Notes: a model not told the origin generated them from the sequence alone. A stretch of DNA of 64,000 nucleotides from Bacillus sp. NTK034 (GCF_017303275.1 NZ_JAFKOJ010000001.1:310001-374000), one strand, 5' to 3'; shown: positions 42,461 to 51,268, numbered from the stretch's first letter. Numbers and translations are program-made.

Positions 42461-43897
42461 TTAAGCCGCTGTTAAGCTGGAACTATTTTTGTTAAGCTGT
42501 CTATGTTTTATAATCTGGTAGACATACCACACTGCTATCGCAAGCGTAATGACTGAACCGATGATCATCGATAATTGATAATTCATCCGAAAGCCTTCAG
42601 GTGCATAAAAAATATATGTGGATACTACACCTGTCATAAACAATGCAGGTACACCGCAAATCCAGTGAAATTTCTTATTTTTCAAGAGGTACATCGTGGC
42701 GGTCCAAAGCATGACTGCAGCCGTAACCTGATTTGTCCACCCAACATATCTCCATAGGAAAGAGTAATCAATTGTTGCAAGGTATAAAGTTGGAAGAGCC
42801 ACTGGCAAAGTGGTGATGACAACCTTCCATCTGCCATTGATTTTCATAAAAGATGACAGTGATTCAGCCAGCATCATTCTTGAAGAGCGAAGAGCTGTAT
42901 CACCGGTTGTAATCGGGAGAATAATAACTCCTAAAATAGCAAGTATCCCTCCGAATGTACCAAGGAGGCTGCTTGAAATTTCATTAACGACTCCAGCTGG
43001 GCCTCCAGCTGCTAATGCTTCCTGAAGACCTCCTGTTCCGCCGAAAAATGTCATGCCCGCAGCAGCCCAGATTAAAGCGATTATCCCTTCTCCAATCATT
43101 GCTCCATAGAAAACCTTTCTTCCATCGCTTTCCTTTTTCAGTGTTCTTGAGACAATCGGACTCTGTGTTGAATGAAATCCAGAAATGGCACCGCAGGAAA
43201 CGGTGACCATCAGTAAGGGCCAGATAGGAAGCTCTCCGGGATGAAAGTTAGAAAGCGTTACATTCGGTATGGATTTTTCGCTGAAAAGCAATGCGATTGC
43301 AATGGATACAGCCATAAAAATTAAAATAGCTCCAAGAAAAGGATAAATTTTTCCGATAATCCTGTTTACAGGCAGCACAGCTGCCAGGATGAAGTAAGCA
43401 AAAATAATGAACAATGAAGCCATAAAACTTAATGGTGTTATGCTGGAAATAAGCTGTGCCGGTCCAGCGGTAAAAGCAGCGGCAACCAATACCATTAAGA
43501 GAATAGAAAAAATATTAATGGCTGTTTTGGCCGGTTTTCCTAAATATCTGCCAACAATAGAGGGAAATTGCTCACCTTTATGCCTCAAAGAGAGCATCCC
43601 TGAAAAATAATCATGAACAGCGCCGGCAAAAATGGAACCGGCCACTATCCAGATAAAAGCAACTGGTCCATATAAAGCCCCCATGATAGCACCGAAAATT
43701 GGACCCAGTCCAGCAATATTCAATAATTGGATCAAGCTGCCTTTCCACCAGCTCATTGGAACATAGTCCATTCCGTCATTTTCTGTGTAAGCCGGTGTAG
43801 GACTGCTATCATTTATACCAAAGATTCGCTCTACTACTTTGGAATAAATGGCGTATCCTGCCACAAGCAAAACAATCGATCCTAAAAAAGTCCCCAT
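42461..43897 (-). CDS. cstA: CstA-family carbon-starvation transporter (short form)
   Basis: A 478-residue polytopic protein, about 12 membrane segments. Conserved pieces include AYTENDGMDYVPMSWWKGSLIQLLNIAGLGPI-type core (here around residues 37-70), GPVAFIWIVAGSIFAGAVHDY and SGFHSTQSPIVSRTL. Family members import pyruvate or peptides during carbon limitation. It is shorter than E. coli CstA (about 700 residues) because the C-terminal part is missing, a recognised short class. A cre-like site about 125 bases upstream would fit catabolite control. Confidence 0.87.
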   Translation of the reverse strand: MGTFLGSIVLLVAGYAIYSKVVERIFGINDSSPTPAYTENDGMDYVPMSWWKGSLIQLLNIAGLGPIFGAIMGALYGPVAFIWIVAGSIFAGAVHDYFSGMLSLRHKGEQFPSIVGRYLGKPAKTAINIFSILLMVLVAAAFTAGPAQLISSITPLSFMASLFIIFAYFILAAVLPVNRIIGKIYPFLGAILIFMAVSIAIALLFSEKSIPNVTLSNFHPGELPIWPLLMVTVSCGAISGFHSTQSPIVSRTLKKESDGRKVFYGAMIGEGIIALIWAAAGMTFFGGTGGLQEALAAGGPAGVVNEISSSLLGTFGGILAILGVIILPITTGDTALRSSRMMLAESLSSFMKINGRWKVVITTLPVALPTLYLATIDYSFLWRYVGWTNQVTAAVMLWTATMYLLKNKKFHWICGVPALFMTGVVSTYIFYAPEGFRMNYQLSMIIGSVITLAIAVWYVYQIIKHRQLNKNSSSLTAA

Positions 43898-44022
43898 GTA
43901 ACAAGCCTCCTGTTGTGAATAATTATTGTTAAAGTCTGAAACTTATGAATATGTGGAATATTGTACAAGCAAATTGGAAGGAAAAGCAAGCATATTTCAG
44001 AAAAAAGATATTTTCCGATAAT

Positions 44023-44036
44023 AAATAACGCTTACA
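44023..44036 (-). promoter_or_regulatory. Partial cre upstream of cstA
   Basis: On the minus strand TGTAAGCGTTATTT matches the first ten positions of the cre consensus but not the end. It lies between divergent cstA and tgl. Weak evidence. Confidence 0.35.
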
Positions 44037-44134
44037 TTTTTATAGATATCAAAAAGGCGGAGACAAATAATGGAGGAACCCTCCTGCAAAAGAAACCATA
44101 AGCTACTATAAGTTCATTTGAAGGGGGGAAGACA

Positions 44135-44875
44135 ATGATTATCCTTTCGAATAATCAAAATAAACCGGGGGCTTCCAGCTTCTTTGGTGTTCAGCGTGAA
44201 ATTTATCTTGCTCTGGAGAGCAGTCCGGAGACTCATCAATATGATTCAATGCATGAACTGCTATTTGATATCCATTTAAGGGAGAATATCATCAAAGCAG
44301 CAAGGCAGCTTCATGCGAGCCGAGTAGAATTTGCACCCTTTAACACATCACGTTTCAATCCCCGTATATGGAGAAAGACAAAATATGGATACCTGCTCGA
44401 TCCATCCATCTTACCGTCAGCTGCGATTATGGATGTGTTCACCAACAGCTGGGAATATGCTTTTGAATGTACAACAGCCATTGTGCTGATTTTTTATAAA
44501 GCTGTCTTGGACTCCATCTCTGTCAGCCGCTTCAATACACTATTTCAGGGGCTGCTTGTATGGGACTGGAATTATGATCATGATCTATCGATTGTTACAA
44601 AACGGGGCAGGCACTTCATACCTGGTGATGTGGTTTATTTTTATAATCCTGATTATGATCACCCAGTTTGGACAGGTGAGAATTCTGTTTATTTGGGCGG
44701 GGGTATGTTCTTTGGACATGGGGTTGGCATGGAAAGCGAAGCAGGGATGATAAGAGCCCTTAATACGTTAAGAAAACCAGGTGCTACAAGGGATGCATAT
44801 CTTATTTCACAGCACAGCCGTTTGAATGTGAAGTATTTATCCCAGTTTGCAAAGCGGCCATTATCTATAGCGTAA
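44135..44875 (+). CDS. tgl: Protein-glutamine gamma-glutamyltransferase (spore coat transglutaminase)
   Basis: A 246-residue transglutaminase that cross-links spore coat proteins through Gln-Lys bonds. The catalytic Cys112 lies in YAFECTTAIVLIFYKA, matching Cys116 of B. subtilis Tgl. Further matching stretches are LVWDWNYDHDL, FIPGDVVYFYNPD, GENSVYLG and FFGHGVGM. Length agrees (B. subtilis 245). It is a single gene preceded by AAGGGGGG, and is expected to be active late in sporulation. Confidence 0.93.
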   Translation: MIILSNNQNKPGASSFFGVQREIYLALESSPETHQYDSMHELLFDIHLRENIIKAARQLHASRVEFAPFNTSRFNPRIWRKTKYGYLLDPSILPSAAIMDVFTNSWEYAFECTTAIVLIFYKAVLDSISVSRFNTLFQGLLVWDWNYDHDLSIVTKRGRHFIPGDVVYFYNPDYDHPVWTGENSVYLGGGMFFGHGVGMESEAGMIRALNTLRKPGATRDAYLISQHSRLNVKYLSQFAKRPLSIA

Positions 44876-44901
44876 AACGCAGGTAAGCTGGCATTTCAAT
44901 A

Positions 44902-44940
44902 GGGTGAATCGCTTATTTTTCAGAAGCCATTCACCCAAAT
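44902..44940 (+). terminator. Hairpin after tgl
   Basis: GGGTGAAT and ATTCACCC pair, with an inner GCTT/AAGC, followed by AAATTT. Moderate terminator. Confidence 0.6.
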
Positions 44941-45098
44941 TTATCCTCAATTCTAGTATATTAAGACGATTTTCCCGTTCTTCCGTTATTTGTGTCCTTA
45001 AGAGGCATATTTCCTGTAAATGTGGGAAAACAAAAGATAATGAATATAGACATATACACCAAATTACTTGATGTTTAAACATTAAAGGAGACAGAAAT

Positions 45099-46562
45099 AT
45101 GAAATTATCCCAGGTTATTAATTGCCTAAAGGATAGCAGGGAGATGGATGTATTTACAAACGATCCTGAAATTACTGGGGTTGAAATGGATTCGCGCAAA
45201 GTGGGGAAAGGAAGCCTTTTTGTTGCAATTAAAGGCTTTCAGGCAGATGGACATCATTTTATTGGACAAGCTGTTGAAAATGGGGCGGCTGCCGTTGTAG
45301 GTGAAGAAGCCCTTGAATTGGATGTGCCCTATATAAAAGTAACGGATAGCAGAACCAGTTTGGGGAAACTGGCAAGCTGTTTTTATGATCGTCCATCAAG
45401 GAAGCATAAAATAATTGGCATAACAGGAACAAATGGGAAAACAACCACTGCCTATATATTAAAGCATATTTTGGAGACTGCAGGCAGGACATGCTCCCTC
45501 TTGGGAACTGTATCCAACATTATTAATAACAAGGAATATAAGACCAGCAATACTACACCAGATGCATTACAGATCCAAAAAATGCTGAGTAAAAGTCTTG
45601 ATGAGTTTGTCGTTATGGAGGTTTCTTCTCATGCACTCGAACAGTCAAGAACAGAAGGTCTGGAATTAGACTACGGACTATTTACTAATCTGGCTCATGA
45701 CCATCTTGATTATCATGAAAATATGGATCAGTATTTTTATGATAAAAAGAAAATCTTCACCTTGTTAAAAGACTGCGGTAAAGGAGTCATAAATCTCTAT
45801 AATTCATGGGGAGAAAAAATGGCAGTGGATCTGCAAAAAGAAAAGATTCCTTTGATTATGCTTGGTGATGAAGAGTGCTGCTCAATAAAAGACGTTGCTA
45901 TTAATGGGAAAACAGTATTTATTTTGGAGATGAAAGGTCAGTCTTTTGAAATTGAATTTCCTCTTCCGGGCCACCATAATGTCTATAATGCAGCAATGGC
46001 TTTTATGACAGGCGTTGATCTGGGGATAGACCCTGCAGATATAATTAAGGCCCTGGCTGCATTCCCAGGCATACCGGGCCGTTTTGAAACTATTCTCCAT
46101 CCTGCAGGAGCTAAATTCGTTGTGGACTATGCCCATACAGTGGATGCGTTTGAATATTGTCTGGAAGCAGCGAGAGAACAGGGAGCTGAAAGAATCTTTC
46201 AAATCTATGGCTTTCGCGGCGGCAGAGATCAATCTAAGCGTATGGACATGATTAAGGCATCAGCAAAATACTGCCATAAATTTTATTTGACCGCTGATGA
46301 TTTAAATGATGAATCTGAGGATGAGATGATAAGCCAATTGCATGGGCTGAATAAAGAATTTGGAGGCGGAAAGGGTGAAGTGATTCCCGACCGTACTTTG
46401 GCTATCCAGAAAGCATGGCGGGAAGCCAGGGAGAATGACTGGATTTTTATTACCGGAAAGGGGCCGGAAGCTTACCAAAAGACATTTGCTCTTCCGGCTG
46501 AAAGTGATTTGGGAACCTTAAAGCTGCTCCTGGAATCTGGAAAAAAACAGGCGGTGCTATAA
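45099..46562 (+). CDS. MurE-like Mur ligase, substrate motif altered
   Basis: A 487-residue Mur ligase with the MurE domain order: N-terminal UDP-binding domain (GVEMDSRKVGKGSLFVAIKG), ATPase domain with P-loop GITGTNGKTTTA (about residues 108-119) and EVSSHALEQSRTEGL, and C-terminal domain with FVVDYAHT, RGGRDQSKR and ITGKGPEAYQ. The C-terminal DNPR motif that selects diaminopimelate in true MurE is here DDLND. It stands alone, outside any division or cell-wall cluster. It is likely a paralogue adding a different amino acid or acting in a special process such as sporulation; this is inference. Confidence 0.82.
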   Translation: MKLSQVINCLKDSREMDVFTNDPEITGVEMDSRKVGKGSLFVAIKGFQADGHHFIGQAVENGAAAVVGEEALELDVPYIKVTDSRTSLGKLASCFYDRPSRKHKIIGITGTNGKTTTAYILKHILETAGRTCSLLGTVSNIINNKEYKTSNTTPDALQIQKMLSKSLDEFVVMEVSSHALEQSRTEGLELDYGLFTNLAHDHLDYHENMDQYFYDKKKIFTLLKDCGKGVINLYNSWGEKMAVDLQKEKIPLIMLGDEECCSIKDVAINGKTVFILEMKGQSFEIEFPLPGHHNVYNAAMAFMTGVDLGIDPADIIKALAAFPGIPGRFETILHPAGAKFVVDYAHTVDAFEYCLEAAREQGAERIFQIYGFRGGRDQSKRMDMIKASAKYCHKFYLTADDLNDESEDEMISQLHGLNKEFGGGKGEVIPDRTLAIQKAWREARENDWIFITGKGPEAYQKTFALPAESDLGTLKLLLESGKKQAVL

Positions 46563-46563
46563 C

Positions 46564-46602
46564 AAAAAGGATGCAGACCCTTATTCGGTCTGCATCCTTT
46601 TT
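46564..46602. terminator. Bidirectional terminator between convergent genes
   Basis: AAAAAGGATGCAGACC and GGTCTGCATCCTTTTT form a very stable stem with A/T runs on both sides. It serves the MurE-like gene and the GDPD gene. Confidence 0.92.
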
Positions 46603-46603
46603 G

Positions 46604-47434
46604 TTATTTAATAAAATCTAAGTAATCGGCAACAATCCCATCCAGTGGATAATGCTTCAATTTTTCGGCTTCTTTCCGGGAACGCACAGTCCAGGCTATT
46701 GCTTTCATGCCATTCGAATGAATTAGATCGATCACGCGTTTATTAACCACAGTCCATTTAGGGTTCAGGTAACTGGCATATTCGGCAATATTTTTAATCT
46801 CAATTTTGTCGGGCGGATAGTTAATTAAGATGGCGACAGGGATTTCCGGCAGCAGTTCATGGAATCTTTTCATTGATTCGGTTTCAAATGACTGAACAAT
46901 AATATGGTCGTCCCTTTTATTGTGTAAATTTCTTTTCTTTAGTTCTTCTGCGATCATCTTTTCAATGCCAGGGTATAGGGCAGGTTTTTTTAATTCAATC
47001 AAAAGCCCGACACGATCTGCATATTTGTCTAATACCTCTTCAAATGAAGGGATGCAGGCACCGCGGAATTCTTGGGAAAACCAGCTTCCGGCATCCATCT
47101 TTCTGAGTTCATCAAAGGTAAAATCGGACACCTTTCCTATATGATCAGTTGTCCGGTCGACAAGTGAATCGTGAATCACGACAATCTTTCCATCCTTGCT
47201 TAATTGGACATCAATTTCCAGATAATCTGCTCCCATTTCGAGTGCACGTTCATAGGAAGGGAATGTATTTTCAGGACAGTAGCCGGCTGCTCCCCGATGT
47301 CCTATTCTTTTCATTTTGTGAGTGTTGCTTGTCATTTTTTTTATGCCGATAAATGAAATAACCGTAGCTAAAGCTGTAAAAAAAAAATTTTTTATTACCT
47401 TCAAAGTCATTTCTCCTCGCCATTTTTTGCTCAT
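46604..47434 (-). CDS. Glycerophosphodiester phosphodiesterase
   Basis: A 276-residue GDPD TIM-barrel enzyme releasing glycerol-3-phosphate from glycerophosphodiesters. Catalytic and metal motifs: IGHRGAAGYCPENT (His), YLEIDVQLSKDG (Glu, Asp), VVIHD (His) and LIELKKP. An N-terminal hydrophobic segment (about residues 12-32) anchors it or exports it. The start is uncertain: the first ATG (47434) lacks a ribosome site, an ATG eight codons later is only two bases from GAGGAG, and a TTG two codons further is best spaced. Function is not affected. Confidence 0.88.
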   Translation of the reverse strand: MSKKWRGEMTLKVIKNFFFTALATVISFIGIKKMTSNTHKMKRIGHRGAAGYCPENTFPSYERALEMGADYLEIDVQLSKDGKIVVIHDSLVDRTTDHIGKVSDFTFDELRKMDAGSWFSQEFRGACIPSFEEVLDKYADRVGLLIELKKPALYPGIEKMIAEELKKRNLHNKRDDHIIVQSFETESMKRFHELLPEIPVAILINYPPDKIEIKNIAEYASYLNPKWTVVNKRVIDLIHSNGMKAIAWTVRSRKEAEKLKHYPLDGIVADYLDFIK

Positions 47435-47532
47435 CTTAAAGGATTTGAAAACATTTTGTCAACTGCAGAGGATTTCTTAAAATAAATATAACTCTGCCCC
47501 CGGGATGAGGAGGAGAGTTAGTTTATCTCTGT

Positions 47533-47835
47533 TTATTCCCATTCTTCATAAACAATAGTACCGCCAGTCAAATCCAGAGTATTTCTTTCTCCCTTATAAA
47601 AAAGCTTTCCTTCTTCTTTAACAACCAGGTTCTCGTATGTAAATACACTCTTTCCGGAAGGAAGCTGGATTATAATTTTTTCACCTAGTTCCTTTTTGGG
47701 AGCTTCTATAGTAATGAGGCTTTGAGAATAAAAATATAATGCTGTAAAGACAGCAGCAAAACAGCCCAATAGGACAATTGACATCAGAATAAATTTGCTC
47801 TTTGGCTTCTCCATGTGCAATTCAGATCTTGTCAT
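47533..47835 (-). CDS. Small single-pass membrane protein
   Basis: A 100-residue protein: basic N-terminus, one membrane segment (about residues 15-38) and an outside beta-rich part (ELGEKIIIQLPSGKSVFTYENL ends with VYEEWE). No family is recognised. It has AGGGATAGGA upstream and a weak hairpin (AACTCT/AGAGTT) downstream. No operon partner: the next minus-strand gene, GDPD, starts 98 bases further. Confidence 0.55.
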   Translation of the reverse strand: MTRSELHMEKPKSKFILMSIVLLGCFAAVFTALYFYSQSLITIEAPKKELGEKIIIQLPSGKSVFTYENLVVKEEGKLFYKGERNTLDLTGGTIVYEEWE

Positions 47836-48022
47836 GTTTCCTATCCCTCCGCTAACTAGATATATTCGTCTATTCCACCAATTTTCGGCACTTAATCCCC
47901 ATTGGTGATTTTTAATCCCAAAATAAGGTATGCAGAAATAGTGATGAACATGACAAAAATGGGCTGAAAGTTAGACAAGCTGAAAAGATATAAGTATGAA
48001 TTTGGAAAAAACCCGCGAAAAA

Positions 48023-48049
48023 TGAAACAATTACAGGTTTTTGTCCGTA
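48023..48049 (+). promoter_or_regulatory. Sigma-W promoter of the nfeD-floT operon
   Basis: TGAAAC (48023-48028), 17 nt, CGTA (48046-48049) is a textbook sigma-W promoter. B. subtilis yuaF-floT is a sigma-W operon. At 48078-48085 AAAGGAGG has no well-spaced start codon; the nearest ATG is one base away and opens only an 11-codon frame. Confidence 0.85.
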
Positions 48050-48132
48050 TATAAATTAATCCGTTAAGAGAAAAAAGAAAGGAGGCATGGGATACAGCAG
48101 CTGGACAATAAAAAATGGATAGGGTGCATGTT

Positions 48133-48654
48133 ATGGAACTATTTGGTTTTCCTATTCAGACAATTTATCTCTGCACACTTATTTTTTCGGGCATCTTAAT
48201 TATTTTGTATGTGTTTTTTGGAGATATTGCTGACGGAATTGGGGAGGGAAGCTTTCTAAATCCTGTACTGATTCTTGCATTTCTAACTTTTCTTTCCGGT
48301 GCAGGCTACATCTTTGAAATGACAACCTCTCTTAATAGCGTGGTTATTCTCTTGATAGGAGCTGGAATTGCAGCACTGCTGGATATACTGCTGAATATCT
48401 TTGTTCTTATACCATTATCATCTGCTGAGGAATCTCTCGTTTACACAGATGACTCATTAAGGGGAAGAGTTGGTACTGTATTAATTCCTATACCAGAGAA
48501 CGGTTTCGGTGAGGTTTTGATTGAAAATATAAGCGGGAGAATTTCCAAGCCTGCTCTAAGCTATGAAAATATGTTCATAGCAGAAGGCAGCAAGGTGCTG
48601 ATCGTTGAAGTCAAAAATGGGGTTATAAAAGTTATCGATTATAAAGAATTATAG
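48133..48654 (+). CDS. yuaF: NfeD-like membrane protein (YuaF type), flotillin partner
   Basis: A 173-residue protein with three membrane segments (about residues 8-95, including NPVLILAFLTFLSGAGYIFE) and a C-terminal OB-fold NfeD domain (SLRGRVGTVLIPIPENGFGEV onward). It works with flotillin in membrane microdomain organisation and fluidity under envelope stress. The start ATG 48133 matches the usual MEL N-terminus; an in-frame ATG 18 bases upstream is possible. The flotillin gene follows 16 bases later. Driven by the sigma-W promoter upstream. Confidence 0.88.
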   Translation: MELFGFPIQTIYLCTLIFSGILIILYVFFGDIADGIGEGSFLNPVLILAFLTFLSGAGYIFEMTTSLNSVVILLIGAGIAALLDILLNIFVLIPLSSAEESLVYTDDSLRGRVGTVLIPIPENGFGEVLIENISGRISKPALSYENMFIAEGSKVLIVEVKNGVIKVIDYKEL

Positions 48655-48670
48655 ACAGGGGGACATAAAA

Positions 48671-50227
48671 ATGCTAATGATTTGGGTTGTAATAGGAATT
48701 GCAGCATTTCTGCTAATTGCGCTTCTTGGTGTGTTCATTACAAAATATCGGACTGCCGGGCCGGATGAAGCCTTGATCGTAACAGGCAGTTATTTAGGCA
48801 ATAAAAATGTCCATGTGGACGAATCAGGAAATAAGATAAAAATAATTAGAGGCGGGGGAACATTCGTACTGCCGGTCTTTCAGCAGGCAGAGCCATTGAG
48901 TCTCCTTTCAAGCAAACTGGAGGTTACCACTCCGGAAGTATATACAGAACAGGGAGTTCCTGTCATGGCAGACGGTACTGCAATCATAAAAATCGGCGGG
49001 AGTATTGGGGAAATTGCTACTGCTGCAGAACAATTCCTTGGAAAATCAAAGGAAGATCGTGAAAATGAAGCGAAAGAAGTTCTCGAGGGGCATTTGCGAT
49101 CAATTCTGGGTTCTATGACGGTCGAAGAGATATACAAAAATAGGGATAAATTCTCTCAGGAGGTTCAAAGGGTTGCTTCGCAGGATTTGGCTAAGATGGG
49201 CCTGATCATCGTTTCTTTTACAATCAAAGATGTCCGCGACAAAAATGGCTATCTGGATTCACTGGGAAGGCCAAGAATTGCCCAGGTTAAACGGGATGCG
49301 GATATTGCCACAGCTGAAGCTGAGAAGGAAACCCGGATTAAACGGGCCGAAGCAGCCAAGGATGCCCAAAAGGCAGAACTTGAAAGAGCTACTGAAATAG
49401 CAGAAGCTGAGAAAGAAAATCAAATGAAAATGGCTGACTACAGAAGGGAACAGGATATAGCCAAAGCCCGGGCTGACCAGGCATATGACCTCGAGACAGC
49501 CAGAGCAAAGCAGGAAGTTACGGAGCATGAAATGCAGATCAGGATCATTGAACGCCAAAAGCAAATTGAGCTTGAAGAAAAAGAAATCTTAAGAAGAGAA
49601 CGCCAATATGATTCCGAAGTGAAAAAGAAAGCTGATGCAGACAGGTACGCTGTTGAGCAGGCAGCAGAGGCTGAAAAGAAAAAACAAATTGCCGAAGCGG
49701 ATGCAAACCAATATCGGATTGAATCACAGGCACGTGCAGAAGCTGAAAGAGTAAGGGCAGATGGGATGGCGAAGGCTGATTCACAGCGCGCTCAAGGTGA
49801 ATCTGAAGCCGAAATCATTCGCCTAAAAGGTCTGGCGGAAGCAGAGGCAAAGAGGAAAATTGCCGAGGCATTTGAACAGTATGGTCAGGCGGCCATGATG
49901 GATATGGTCATTAAAATGCTTCCAGAATATGCGAAGCAGCTGGCAAGCCCATTATCGAATATTGATAAGATAACAGTGGTTGATACAGGAAGTGACAGCA
50001 ATAATGGCGGGGCCAATAAAGTAACCGGCTATGCCACCAACCTGATGTCCACGATGCAGGAGAGCCTGAAAGCTTCTTCTGGCATAGACGTGAAGGAGCT
50101 TCTCCAAAACTTTTCAGGCAAAGGAAACGTCAGGCAAAGCCTGGAACAGCTGACTGAAGAAATTAAAGAGAAAGAACCACTTCAATCCACTATGGGAACC
50201 CAAGGTGCTCTCGCTCATAAAAAATAA
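48671..50227 (+). CDS. floT: Flotillin
   Basis: A 518-residue flotillin (YuaG) that scaffolds functional membrane microdomains. It has an N-terminal hydrophobic hairpin (residues 1-25), an SPFH/PHB domain (about 30-200, including SLLSSKLEVTTPEVYTEQGV-type start and QDLAKMGLIIVSFTIKDV), and a long Ala/Glu-rich coiled coil with repeated AEAE heptads (about 200-400). The C-terminus contains LASPLSNIDKITVVDTG, conserved in bacterial flotillins. Length agrees with B. subtilis FloT (509). Second gene of the sigma-W operon; terminator 62 bases after the stop. Confidence 0.95.
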   Translation: MLMIWVVIGIAAFLLIALLGVFITKYRTAGPDEALIVTGSYLGNKNVHVDESGNKIKIIRGGGTFVLPVFQQAEPLSLLSSKLEVTTPEVYTEQGVPVMADGTAIIKIGGSIGEIATAAEQFLGKSKEDRENEAKEVLEGHLRSILGSMTVEEIYKNRDKFSQEVQRVASQDLAKMGLIIVSFTIKDVRDKNGYLDSLGRPRIAQVKRDADIATAEAEKETRIKRAEAAKDAQKAELERATEIAEAEKENQMKMADYRREQDIAKARADQAYDLETARAKQEVTEHEMQIRIIERQKQIELEEKEILRRERQYDSEVKKKADADRYAVEQAAEAEKKKQIAEADANQYRIESQARAEAERVRADGMAKADSQRAQGESEAEIIRLKGLAEAEAKRKIAEAFEQYGQAAMMDMVIKMLPEYAKQLASPLSNIDKITVVDTGSDSNNGGANKVTGYATNLMSTMQESLKASSGIDVKELLQNFSGKGNVRQSLEQLTEEIKEKEPLQSTMGTQGALAHKK

Positions 50228-50288
50228 TGAATTTGCCTATTTTTCTCTAGGGAGATATCCTGGAAATACTGCTATATCAACAATAATC

Positions 50289-50318
50289 AGAAGCCTTCAC
50301 ACGGAAGGCTTCTTTTTT
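50289..50318 (+). terminator. Terminator of the nfeD-floT operon
   Basis: AGAAGCCTTC and GGAAGGCTTCT with a 4-base loop, followed by TTTTTT. Confidence 0.92.
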
Positions 50319-50403
50319 GCGATGAAAACTGTGTATTCGTCTATCGCACAAATTGGGTGAATTGAATAGGATATATTGAATCAAACAAAGGAGGTAATTG
50401 ACT

Positions 50404-50508
50404 ATGTCAGACGGATTCGGACACGGCGGCGGTTTCGCCCTTTTAGTTGTATTGTTTATTTTACTGATTATTATCGGTGCTTCTTGGGGTTACGGTGGAT
50501 TCTACTAA
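50404..50508 (+). CDS. YjcZ-family sporulation peptide (34 residues)
   Basis: ATG 50404 behind AAAGGAGG encodes 34 residues: a Gly-rich start (SDGFGHGGGFALL), one membrane segment ([14 protein letters not shown]) and a GYGGFY tail. This is the layout of the tiny YjcZ/YrkA-type peptides common in Bacillus and linked to sporulation; their action is unknown. A second paralogue follows at 50554. Confidence 0.85.
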   Translation: MSDGFGHGGGFALLVVLFILLIIIGASWGYGGFY

Positions 50509-50553
50509 TAAAACATGGAGACAGATTTTATTAGTAAGGGAGGGGATTCTATA

Positions 50554-50691
50554 ATGTATGGCTACGGATATGGCGGCTGTGGATACGGTGGAGCTGGATA
50601 TGGCGGAGCTGGATACGGCGGCGGTTTTGCGCTAATCGTGGTTCTGTTCATCCTGTTGATCATCGTAGGTGCTTCTTGCTTTAAGTGGTAA
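50554..50691 (+). CDS. YjcZ-family sporulation peptide (45 residues) with GYGGAG repeats
   Basis: ATG 50554 behind AAGGGAGGGG encodes 45 residues. The N-terminus has three near-exact GYGG repeats ([17 protein letters not shown]), then [17 protein letters not shown], nearly identical to the hydrophobic core of the peptide at 50404, and ends CFKW. The pair looks like a tandem duplication with expansion of the Gly/Tyr part. It is followed by a strong terminator. Confidence 0.85.
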   Translation: MYGYGYGGCGYGGAGYGGAGYGGGFALIVVLFILLIIVGASCFKW

Positions 50692-50697
50692 TAGATT

Positions 50698-50731
50698 AAA
50701 AGAAAAGCAGGGGGCACCTGCTTTTCTTTTA
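50698..50731 (+). terminator. Terminator after the YjcZ-type pair
   Basis: AAAAGAAAAGCAGG and CCTGCTTTTCTTTT form a 14-bp stem with a 5-base loop and T-rich end. Confidence 0.9.
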
Positions 50732-50777
50732 TATGCATACATACCTTTGGATGTGAGTGCAGCAGCCCCGGTCCATT

Positions 50778-51000
50778 CCGCACAGAACAGAAAACATCCA
50801 CACAAAAAGAGTCTGTCTCCTCGCAGAAAAACGAGAATAGTACGCACAAAATGAAAAATACCGCGCACTCAGGCACGTTACGAGCGAAAAGGGAGAATAT
50901 CCGCGTGAAAAGAGTCTTTCCCGCGCCAAAAGATAAACACCCGCAAAACTGACAAATATCCGCTCCACGCGCACAAGACCAGAAATCAGCCCGCAAACTT
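50778..51000. repeat. Degenerate tandem repeat, period about 20 bp, CCGCG-anchored
   Basis: About eleven units begin with CCGC or a variant at 50778, 50798, 50819, 50843, 50861, 50881, 50901, 50921, 50941, 50960 and 50991; five consecutive spacings (50861-50941) are 20 bp with units at 50861, 50881, 50901, 50921, 50941. Clear examples are CCGCGTGAAAAGAGTCTTTC and CCGCGCCAAAAGATAAACAC. Units share CCGCG-N2-AAAAGA but differ elsewhere. The array fills the gap between the YjcZ terminator and the next gene. It does not encode a plausible protein in any frame and is not a CRISPR. Confidence 0.75.
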
Positions 51001-51063
51001 GTGTTTCCTAATAAGCCAAATAGGGAAAAGAAGCAGCATAAACGTAAGGGGAGGTTATCTAAA

Positions 51064-51264
51064 ATGGATGAACTTAAAACACAGGATCGGGAAAATACGA
51101 TGAGGGAAATTTACTCCATATTGGAGGGCGGACTTCAGCGGGAAATGCATAAAGGCGAGTACAAGCTTGTTTCAGAATGGGTAAGCGGTTTTAACTTGGA
51201 GGAAAGAGCAGCGATATTAAATATGCTTAAGGAGCTTACCAACAAGCATATCCGAATTGATTAA
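51064..51264 (+). CDS. Small acidic-helical protein (66 residues), unidentified
   Basis: ATG 51064 with AAGGGGAGG ten bases upstream encodes 66 residues, predicted mostly helical (NTMREIYSILEGGLQREMHK, then a second amphipathic half ending TNKHIRID). No signal peptide or Cys. The family is not recognised. It follows the tandem repeat and precedes a weak hairpin and the ABC-F leader. Confidence 0.65.
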   Translation: MDELKTQDRENTMREIYSILEGGLQREMHKGEYKLVSEWVSGFNLEERAAILNMLKELTNKHIRID

Positions 51265-51268
51265 TGAA

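Noticed and set aside
50562..50996. A 144-codon minus-strand frame with many Cys and a Pro-Tyr-rich end
   Set aside because: It reads antisense through the second YjcZ gene, its terminator and the 20-bp repeat array. Its composition is a by-product of those repeats, and it has no sensible ribosome site.
50778..51000. CRISPR array
   Set aside because: The repeat is only about 20 bp, each copy differs at many positions, there are no spacers of regular length between conserved repeats, and no cas gene is near.
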